Origin: Rana temporaria | Lineage: Eukaryota; Chordata; Amphibia; Anura; Ranidae | Assembly: GCF_905171775.1 (NCBI RefSeq) | Contig: NC_053499.1 | Span: 91,615,512 to 91,679,511, forward strand | Reading direction: 5' to 3' | DNA length: 64,000 nt | In this document: positions 56,575-64,000 of the stretch, in pieces | How the letters are laid out: each line of letters starts with the position of its first letter | Position numbering within the stretch: position 1 is the first letter of the stretch | Notes under the pieces: model-generated | Seen by the model: only the letters and a program-made list of their open reading frames with translations | Told to the model about the DNA's origin: nothing | Databases searched by the model: none | Program-made: the position numbers and the translations under genes

Positions 56575-57048
56575 GTGGCGGGTGTTTGGACTTTGCAGGA
56601 GAAGAAATTACCCCAAAGATGGACGCCATTACCCAGAGGTGGTATGGGTTCTGAAGGGGTGTTATTTGCCAGACTACCAAGGTGTAGCTGGAATGTTGGT
56701 TAATGGGGGCACTGCGGTCAGTGGTCGTCTCTGAGTCAGCTTGTCGGCTTGAGGCCTATGACCAGAGGTTAGGTACCGCAGTGCCAAAAAGTTTATAACG
56801 TTAAAAGGTTTACAAGTTGGTGTTAGTGTTGCCTGCAAAGTCCAGCACTAGTAAGAGAGAACTGTTTTCTCAGGAATTCTATGGTTTATATATGTTATTT
56901 ATTACTTGAAGTATTTAAAATAAAGTAGGCTGCTACGGCCAGTTTTTACTCCAAGTTACAGTGGTGGTCTCATTATTATTAAAGGTTTAAGGGGGAGTAT
57001 AAACTGTGGGTCTTAGCAGTAAAGGTTATATCTGGGATACCATAGTCA
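56575..57048 (+). repeat. Split direct repeat B1
   Basis: 474 bp from gtggcgggtgtttggacttt to accatagtca, matched over the full length by B2 (57343-57816), with very few differences (for example ttagtgttgcc versus ttagtggtgcc). It holds AAATAAAG in tatttaaaataaagtagg, a likely polyadenylation signal. Confidence 0.88.
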
Positions 57049-57209
57049 AGAGAGGCCCGGAGCAAAGAACAACAGACAATAGGCGCAGGGCCGGCATGAC
57101 AGGGTTAACAGAAACCCTTACAAGCCAGGGGGGAGTGGTTAGGGAGGAGAGGCTATAAATTCCTCCTCCCTCCTTTCCCGGGTAACACATGGTGTGGGGA
57201 GAAAAGTTC
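57049..57209 (+). repeat. Split direct repeat A2
   Basis: 161 bp, near copy of A1, abutting B1 with no spacer (catagtca then agagaggccc). Confidence 0.88.
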
Positions 57210-57342
57210 CCACCCACCCTCCCTTTTTGTTATGGGCTTGCTGATAGTGGTGATAATGGTTTGAGAGAAATTTGTTTGTTTTGGGTGCTTTCCTTGTGTT
57301 TGTTTCTCTTTCTGCAGGTACGAGTTTCATGCTGTCGTGGCA
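57210..57342 (+). other. Spacer between A2 and B2
   Basis: Pyrimidine-rich start (ccacccaccctccctttttg), then T-rich sequence. A1 is not followed by this text, so A1 is shorter than the full 3' A repeat or its neighbour was replaced. Confidence 0.5.
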
Positions 57343-57816
57343 GTGGCGGGTGTTTGGACTTTGCAGGAGAAGAAATTACCCCAAAGATGGACGCCATTAC
57401 CCAGAGGTGGTATGGGTTCTGAAGGGGTGTTATTTGCCAGACTACCAAGGTGTAGCTGGAATGTTGGTTAATGGGGGCACTGCGGTCAGTGGTCGTCTCT
57501 GAGTCAGCTTGTCGGCTTGAGGCCTATGACCAGAGGTTAGGTACCGCAGTGCCAAAAAGTTTATAACGTTAAAAGGTTTACAAGTTGGTGTTAGTGGTGC
57601 CTGCAAAGTCCAGCACTAGTAAGAGAGAACTGTTTTCTCAGGAATTCTATGGTTTATATATGTTATTTATTACTTGAAGTATTTAAAATAAAGTAGGCTG
57701 CTACGGCCAGTTTTTACTCCAAGTTACAGTGGTGGTCTCATTATTATTAAAGGTTTAAGGGGGAGTATAAACTGTGGGTCTTAGCAGTAAAGGTTATATC
57801 TGGGATACCATAGTCA
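57343..57816 (+). repeat. Split direct repeat B2
   Basis: Near-identical to B1; its last base marks the right end of the Ngaro/DIRS element. Confidence 0.88.
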
Positions 57817-58404
57817 CGAAAATGACATGCTTTTAATGTGAATATCCCAAGATTTTAGCTGCCCGCCTCTGCACTACCTCCTGGCGTGGTGGCCATCTGT
57901 AAGCCAGAGGGGCCCCATAATCTTCTATTGCCCGGGGGCCCCATGAGTTGTCAGTCCGCCCCTGGTTCTAGTTTAAGCACAAATTTCATAGAGTTTTATT
58001 GAGAGGCCTAAGAAAATATAACCATGCCAATAGGCCAGGATACAGCGTTGCTAATATGTAGGAATGTGTGTGTTAGAGCACCCCACCCAATGTTAACTAA
58101 AAAATTATTAATTTTCAAATAAGTATTATCTGCTCATTTTTTGGGGATGTCTGCACCCCTGATAGTGAGAACATTTGTGAGGTGTCTTCACCCTTTCTAA
58201 TCCATTCACTTCCTGTCACATAGCCAAACAGGAAGTGAGGGTAAAACCTTACTAATATCTTTTCTTGTCGACACAGAGATCAATCTAAATAGTTTCCCAT
58301 TATGTAAATTGCACTCTAGCATTTTGCTGTGTACACCCCAAATTATTAGGGATCTTGGACTTTGGGGTCCATTTACTAAAGGCAAATCCACTTTGCACTA
58401 CAAG

Positions 58405-61400
58405 TAGGGTGACCACGTGTCCCGGATTGCCCGGGACTGTCCCTTAATTAATGCTTGTGTCCCGTGTCCCGGACACACTCATTACGGGACAATACAGAGT
58501 CCCGGAATTGGCCTGGGCAGATCTAATGCCCCCTAAAATAGCCTTTGTATACATCCTCTCTGTCTCAGCCTGTGGTGGACCCCTAGCTGACAGAGAGTGA
58601 GACCCCTATTCACCACTGGCTCAGTGCCCAAACTGGTTGCTACCTGGCTGCCTCCCGCTTGGCGTGTAGCAACCAGTGACGTCAGAGCAGGAGAGATGCA
58701 GAGACCTATCACAGCGGAGGAGAGTTTAACTTCCTCCTCCGCGCCTTCTGTTAAGCTCCACCCACCTCCTCGTGTATGTTCTGGAGTCCAGCCAGGCAGA
58801 GGCATGCAGAAGAAACATCGGACTGTGAGACAGACTGCAGTGTAGAAACTAAGGCAAGTAACATTGCAAAGCACTGACCAGCAGATCCATCCATGTTATA
58901 ATCCTGTCAGCTCTCCCCCAGCAGTCAGAGTTCAGTAAGAAAGTGGAGTGTGTGTCTGCACAGGACACGCAGAGGCTTGCTCCAGGCTGAGTAAGATAAG
59001 GCAGATAAGGGTCGGCAGGAGAGGACACTGACACATGACACCCTGGATGGAAGGAGGAAACATCCTTAGATATCAGGGCAGGGTTCATGCTGGGACTTGT
59101 AATCCTTCACTTTTGGGGATGTGACTCCCCCCCAAAAGTGAAGAACTACAGGTCCCAGCATGAACTCCTCAGAGCTGAAGATGTTTCCTGCATCCCTGCA
59201 CACATGATATCTCCTCACACCCAGTCCTGTCCAGCTGCTCAATGTCTCTTCTCTCCCACTACTTGTTTGCCTCTCACTGCAGCCCCCCTCCCTCCTCCTT
59301 CACCCTCAGTCTTTCATGTTCTGCCACCTTTTCACCTTCTAGTCTTGTTACCCCCTCTGTATACCAAGCAATCCTCTCAGGAGTGGCTCATCAGCGACTA
59401 TCACAACCTCAGAATCCTGCCAGCATTCCATTCATTGCTCCTTCAAACTGCCAGAAATGTTTTAGTTACTCCGCTGCAGCGGTGTAACTACAGGGGGCGC
59501 CATTGCAACCCAGCCTCATACTCCAGGATGGTCCATGCAGCTTCCCTCTAAACCTGGATAAGAGGGGCGGCATATAGAGGAACCGATGCCCCCCATGTTC
59601 TTCTTGCAGCCACTGAATGCCTGCAGGAGGTAAAGGAGGAAAAGCGGGCATTCAGTGGCTGCAAGAAGAACATGGGGGGCATCAGTTTCTCTATATGCTG
59701 CCCCTCTTATCCAGTTTCCTTCTGCTGCCCACAGGTCCCTCAACACTCTCCTGGCTGATCTTCCCCAGTAACTTCTCTGCTCTCTCCCACCTCACCCCCC
59801 ATTCTCCAACCCCCTGCTGTCCTCTGGTCCCACCTGTGCTGTTCTTCAGCCCCCCCCTCCTGTGCTGTCCTCTGGTCCCACCTGTGCTGTTCTCCAGTCC
59901 CCCATCATGTGCTGTTCTTCAGTCCCCCCTCCTGTGCTGTGCTCTGGTCCCACCTGTGCTGTTCTTCAGTCCCCCCTCCTGTGCTGTCCTCTGGTCCCAC
60001 CTGTGCTGTTCTTCAGTCCCCCCCCCCCTCCTGTGCTGTTCTCCAGTCCCCCACCCGTGCTGTTCTCCAGTCCCCCACCTGTGCTGTTCTTCAGTCCCCC
60101 CTCCTGTGCTGTCCTCTGGTCCCACCTGTGCTGTTCTTCAGTCCCCCCCCCTCCTGTGCTGTTCTCCAGTCCCCCACCCGTGCTGTTCTCCAGTCCCCCA
60201 CCTGTGCTGTTCTCCAGTCCCCCACCTGTGCTGTTCTCCAGTCCCCCACCCGTGCTGTTCTCCAGTCCCCCACCTGTGCTGTTCTCCAGTCCCCCACCCG
60301 TGCTGTTCTCCAGTCCCCCACCCGTGCTGTTCTCCAGTCCCCCACCTGTGCTGTTCTCCAGTCCCCCACCTGTGCTGTTCTCCAGTCCCCCACCTGTGCT
60401 GTTCTCCAGTCCCCCATCATGTGCTGTTCTTCAGTCCCCCCTCCTGTGCTGTGCTCTGGTCCCACCTGTGCTGTTCTTCAGTCCCCCCTCCTGTGCTGTC
60501 CTCTGGTCCCACCTGTGCTGTTCTTCAGTCCCCCCCCCCTCCTGTGCTGTTCTCCAGTCCCCCACCCGTGCTGTTCTCCAGTCCCCCACCTGTGCTGTTC
60601 TCCAGTCCCCCACCTGTGCTGTTCTCCAGTCCCCCACCTGTGCTGTTCTCCAGTCCCCCACCTGTGCTGTTCTCCAGTCCCCCACCCGTGCTGTTCTCCA
60701 GTCCCCCACCTGTGCTGTTCTCCAGTCCCCCACCCGTGCTGTTCTCCAGTCCCCCACCCGTGCTGTTCTCCAGTCCCCCACCCGTGCTGTTCTCCAGTCC
60801 CCCACCTGTGCTGTTCTCCAGTCCCCCACCTGTGCTGTTCTCCAGTCCCCCACCCGTGCTGTTCTCCAGTCCCCCACCCGTGCTGTTCTCCAGTCCCCCA
60901 CCCGTGCTGTTCTCCAGTCCCCCACCCGTGCTGTTCTCCAGTCCCCCACCCGTGCTGTTCTCCAGTCCCCCACCCGTGCTGTTCTCCAGTCCCCCACCTG
61001 TGCTGTTCTCCAGTCCCCCACCCGTGCTGTTCTCCAGTCCCCCACCCGTGCTGTTCTCCAGTCCCCCACCTGTGCTGTTCTCCAGTCCCCCACCTGTGCT
61101 GTTCTCCAGTCCCCCACCCGTGCTGTTCTCCAGTCCCCCACCCGTGCTGTTCTCCAGTCCCCCACCTGTGCTGTTCTCCAGTCCCCCACCCGTGCTGTTC
61201 TCCAGTCCCCCACCCGTGCTGTTCTCCAGTCCCCCACCCGTGCTGTTCTCCAGTCCCCCACCCGTGCTGTTCTCCAGTCCCCCACCTGTGCTGTTCTTCA
61301 GTCCCCCACCTGTGCTGTTCTTCAGTCCCCCACCTGTGCTGTTCTTCAGTCCCCCCCCTCCTGTGCTGTCCTCTGGTCCCACCCTGTGCTGTTCTTCATC

Positions 61401-61830
61401 CCCCCCCCCCCTCCTGTGCTGTTCCTGATTTGGAGGAACTGTCCCTCATTTAGAGCATTGTCCCTCTGCCCCTCTGTTCCTCTTTCCTCCTTGTGTGTCC
61501 CTCAAGGAGCCAATATAAGAGAATAGTAGTGGTAAAAAAGCACCTGTGGGTTTAACCAGTTTTTCTTTGTTTATAATTCTCCTACATATTTTTGCTAATA
61601 GGTGTCCTTAATTCCCATCTCAGAAAGTTGGGAGGTGTGCCTCTATCCATCCCACTGCCCCTCTGACTACTCTGTGCCCCGACCACTCAGTTGTTTTTCT
61701 TGATGCCTAGGGCCCACTTTTGATCTCGCACATGGGCCCGCTGATTTCATACGCCCCTGCCCCAAAAATCTGCAAAAAATGGGGGGGGGGGGGTGTCCCT
61801 GAATGGCAGTTTGGAAATGTGGTCACCCTA
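58405..61830. mobile_element. Non-autonomous hAT-type element with minisatellite cargo
   Basis: Inverted ends TAGGGTGACCAC and GTGGTCACCCTA, flanked by ACTACAAG at 58397-58404 and 61831-61838. Copy 1 has the single empty site at 12142-12149. The interior holds non-coding sequence, an inverted pair near 59100-59165 (gggacttgtaatccttcact against its complement), a second pair near 59590-59690 (catgttcttcttgcagccac) and a 1.6-kb minisatellite. No transposase. Confidence 0.88.
59806..61430. repeat. 24-bp minisatellite with higher-order structure
   Basis: The core unit is ctgttctccagtcccccacccgtg, over 60 units, mostly CCCGTG or CCTGTG variants. A longer variant block (catcatgtgctgttcttcag, ctctggtcccacc) appears twice about 512 bp apart, showing duplication of a multi-unit block. 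The plus strand is C/T-rich and the complement has a GGGGG run in each unit. Because 24 is a multiple of three, long frames stay open on both strands. None is a gene. Confidence 0.93.
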
Positions 61831-61988
61831 ACTACAAGTGCAAAGCAAGGAAGAAAACAAAACAACTTTGCTTCTACAGTATTGGATGTTAAAACCATCA
61901 GTGCTTCCTCTCTCATTTTCAGCAACTATGCTTGTACTGCAGAGTGGCTTTGCCTTTACTAAACCCCAAACTAAATAATCATTTGGGG

Positions 61989-62100
61989 CAGGGATCCTCA
62001 AACTACAGCCCTCCAGCTGTTGTAGAACTACACATCCCATGAGGCCTTGTAATGCACTGACATTCACAGACATGACTAGGCCGTAGTTTGAAGACCCATG
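61989..62100. mobile_element. hAT-type MITE with 8-bp TSD
   Basis: A 112-bp relative of 8492-8639 (CAGGGATCCTCAAACTACAG ... CGTAGTTTGAAGACCCATG), flanked by ATTTGGGG at 61981-61988 and 62101-62108. Confidence 0.88.
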
Positions 62101-62575
62101 ATTTGGGGTGTACACAGCAGTGCAATTTGCTTAATGGGGACACTAGTTAGATTGACCTGTGTCCCCAAGAAAAGACACTGGTAGGGTTTTAACCTCACTT
62201 CCTGTTCAGCTGTGTGACAGGAAGTGAAGCCAATTTTAAGAAAAGGGACACAAAGCTCAACCCCAAAAAAAAAACTTGCGTAAGTCCCGCCCACATATGT
62301 AAACACCGTTCAAACCACACATGTGAGGTATTGACGCGTGCGTTAGAGCGAGAGCAATACTTTTACCACTAGACCTTCTTTGTAACTATAAACTGGTAAC
62401 CTGGAAAAAAAAGAAAAAGGTCGCCTATGGGGATATTCACGGAATGAATTTTGGCCCCATTGCAGGAGTGTTTCCAATAGTAAAGCGTGACATGTAAGGT
62501 ATCTATTTACTCGGTGTAACATCATCTTTCACATTATCCCCAAAAATTGGGCTAACTTTAGTGTTTTGTTCATTT
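62101..62575 (-). repeat. Inverted copy of segments from 10320-12100
   Basis: On the minus strand it follows the order found on the plus strand in copy 1: ggtgtaacatcatc block, cgctctaatgcatgcgtcaa block, then the aggaagtgagg and gtgtacaccccaaat blocks. It faces the matching sequence of copy 2 across the TTTACTAAAGG MITE, so this part of the composite unit is itself a large degenerate palindrome. Confidence 0.65.
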
Positions 62576-62579
62576 TTAA

Positions 62580-63220
62580 CCACTTAAGCCCCGGACCATA
62601 TTGCTGGTCAATGACCGGGCCAGTTTTTGTGATTCGGCACGGCGTCGCTTTAACTGACAATTGCGCAGTCGTGCGACATGGCTCCCTAACAAAATTGGCA
62701 ACCTTTTTTTTTCCCCACAAAGAGAGCTTTATTTTGGTGGTATTTGATCACTTCTGCGTTTTTTTTTTTTTTTTAGAGCTCTAACCAAAAATAGAGCGAC
62801 AATTTTAAAAAATAAAGAATTATTTTTACTTTTTGCTATAATAAATATCCCCAAAAATATATATTATAAAAAATAAAAAAAACCTCAGTTTAGGCCGATA
62901 CGTATTCTACATCTTTTTGGTTCCAAAAAATCGCAAATAGCGTTTAGTGTTTGGTTTTGGCAAAAGTTATAGCGTCATATGGCTTTTTTTTATTTTAACT
63001 AGTTATTGCGGCGTTCAGGTATCGGTACTGCGACATTATGGCGGACACATCGGACACTTTTTTGGAACCATTGGCATTTTTCTAGCGATCAGTGCTGTAA
63101 AAATGCATTGCTTACTATAAAAATACCACTGGCAGGGAAGGGGTTAACACTAGGTGCGAGGGAGGGGTTAAATATGTTCCCTGGGTGTGTTCTAACTGAA
63201 GGGGGGGTGGGACTGACATG
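62580..63220 (+). mobile_element. CCACTT-type TTAA element, one end only
   Basis: Starts CCACTTAAGCCCCGGACC after TTAA (62576-62579). It runs through ttgcgcagtcgtgcgacatgg and ggtatttgatcacttctgcg and a GTGTCCGATGTGTCC-type block, that is, opposite in orientation to 22344-23235. No second terminus before the GC-rich arm. Confidence 0.6.
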
Positions 63221-63239
63221 GGTAAATGACAGATCGCTG

Positions 63240-64000
63240 TTCATGAAGGGGAACTCCAGACCCCAAAAAAAAATAACGTGGGTTCCCTCCAGGTGCATAC
63301 CAGGCTCTTAGGCTTGGTCTGGAACATAAGGGGTTAAACCCACGCAAAAAAAACAGCGTGGGGTCGTCCCCCCCAAGATCCAGACCAAGCTCTTATCCCA
63401 GGCACGCAGTCTGGCCAAACAGGAATGGGGGTGGGGACGAGCAAGCGCCCCCCCCCCCCCTCCTGAGCCGTACCAGACCACATGCCCTCAACATGGGGGA
63501 GTGTGTGCTGTGGGGGAGGGGGGCACTGCCCCCCCACCCCAAAGCACTCTTGCCCCCATGTCGATAGGGACAAGAGCCTCTTCCCGACAACCCTGGCCGT
63601 TGGTTGTCAGGGTATGCGGGCGGAGGGCTTATCAGAATCTGAGATTCCGGCCCCCCACCCTATGTGAATGAGTATGGGGTACATTGTACCCCTACCCATT
63701 CACCTGGGGAAAAAAAATGGAAAAAAATAATACACCACACACATTTAAAAATGTATTTATTAGTCAGCAGGGGGTCTTCTGCCGGGGCCCCCCACCACCA
63801 CCCCATTAGGCCCTGGGCTCCGCCATCTTCTGCCGGAACCCCCTTCACCAGTGAGGCTCCTTGCCTTTGGGGGAGGGTCCCGGGCTTCGTCGGTTTCTGC
63901 GGAGGGGGTGCACTTGCACCCCACCCCCGTCTTCAGCGCCATAATTCACCGGGACCCCCTTCACCAGTGAGGCTCCTGCCTTTGGGGGAGGGTCCCGGGC
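63240..64000. repeat. GC-rich arm of composite copy 2, running off the window
   Basis: From 63530 it matches 12284-12900 (tcgatagggacaagagcctc; gtcagcagggggtcttctgc; gggcttcgtcggtttctgcg). The segment 63240-63520 resembles the arm of the TTAA palindrome (accagaccacatgccctcaac). The window ends within the tandem GC-rich units. Confidence 0.65.

Larger units (their letters stand above)
51278..57816 (+). mobile_element. Ngaro/DIRS-type tyrosine-recombinase retrotransposon
   Basis: A 6.54-kb element with split direct repeats in the order A1 - internal - B1 - A2 - B2, the arrangement of Ngaro elements. Comparison with the empty site (atatgtccgaaactgacatg near 11541) shows no TSD, as expected when a tyrosine recombinase inserts a circular DNA intermediate. 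The internal region is G-rich on the plus strand and holds decayed gag-like, RT, RNase H and tyrosine recombinase segments. Every frame has many stops, although the B repeats are nearly identical. Confidence 0.88.
51135..57964. mobile_element. hAT-type MITE of copy 2, split by the Ngaro/DIRS element
   Basis: Same MITE as 11400-11694 with the same GTTCTAGT duplication (51127-51134 and 57965-57972). The two halves are 51135-51277 and 57817-57964. Confidence 0.85.
44808..64000. mobile_element. Composite GGGGCTGATTTAC unit, copy 2 (continues past the window)
   Basis: Starts GGGGCTGATTTACTATGCTCTG as at 8731 and follows copy 1 colinearly: TTAA palindrome, CCACTT-type element, SINE, hAT MITE, TTTACTAAAGG MITE, then a GC-rich arm at 63240-64000 like that at 12284-12900. 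Copy-2-specific insertions are 48555-50965, 51278-57816 and 58405-61830. Segment 61970-63530 has no equivalent in copy 1. The right end is off the window. Confidence 0.65.

Noticed and set aside
51278..57816. Endogenous retrovirus or LTR retrotransposon
   Set aside because: Repeats are split (A1 ... B1-A2-B2), there is no TSD, and the protein remnants are of the DIRS RT and tyrosine recombinase type, not integrase or envelope.
59806..61430. CRISPR-like array
   Set aside because: Units are contiguous with no unique spacers, and the context is vertebrate repeat DNA.
59617..61526. Open frames of 603, 554 and 514 codons on the plus strand and 284-285 codons on the minus strand
   Set aside because: They follow a 24-bp tandem repeat whose length is a multiple of three, so several frames stay open on both strands. 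Low-complexity peptides, no domain.

Overview
This is vertebrate genomic DNA made almost entirely of transposable elements stacked inside one another. No cellular gene, rRNA or genuine tRNA gene was recognised. The mix points to an amphibian, most likely a ranid frog: an L1/Tx1-type LINE, a Penelope-like element (PLE) with long inverted arms, an Ngaro/DIRS-type tyrosine-recombinase retrotransposon, BED-finger hAT transposase, TTAA-flanked elements beginning CCACTT, and palindromic elements beginning GGCCCCGTACACAC. The species assignment is inference from repeat content.

Layout. 1-3198: an accessory-gene module carrying a three-exon Myb/SANT-like gene and the stump of a divergent MADF-like gene. 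3199-8330: a nearly intact BED-hAT transposase (one in-frame stop) between two different minisatellites. 8731-21574: a 12.8-kb composite unit with GGGGCTGATTTAC ends; inside it sits a complete PLE (13149-20330) with 1.78-kb inverted arms, a 15-bp target-site duplication (TSD), an RT plus GIY-YIG reading frame, and a hammerhead-ribozyme-like motif in each arm. 21575-25130: a probable hAT terminus, palindromic elements and a PLE fossil. 25353-38411: one LINE, bounded by an 11-bp TSD, hit by a TTAA element in ORF1 and by a second, antisense LINE (30080-34579) in ORF2. 38857-44714: a second MADF plus Myb/SANT divergent pair, broken by Tc1 and palindromic MITEs. 44808-64000: a second copy of the composite unit, running off the window, containing a 2.3-kb palindrome, a TTAA element (48555-50965) that itself holds a truncated PLE, an Ngaro/DIRS element (51278-57816) with A1...B1-A2-B2 split repeats, and a 3.4-kb hAT-type element (58405-61830) filled with a 24-bp minisatellite.

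Many boundaries are firm because the first composite copy supplies the uninterrupted version of sites filled in the second: TTAA at 11231, the junction near 11541 for the Ngaro/DIRS element (no TSD, as expected for a tyrosine recombinase) and ACTACAAG at 12142. The most unusual items are the hammerhead-like motifs in the PLEs, the repeated divergent MADF/SANT pair without a visible transposase, the giant palindrome whose centre has been lost in the sister copy, and the split-repeat Ngaro element. Most long open frames in the minisatellites and palindromes are artefacts.
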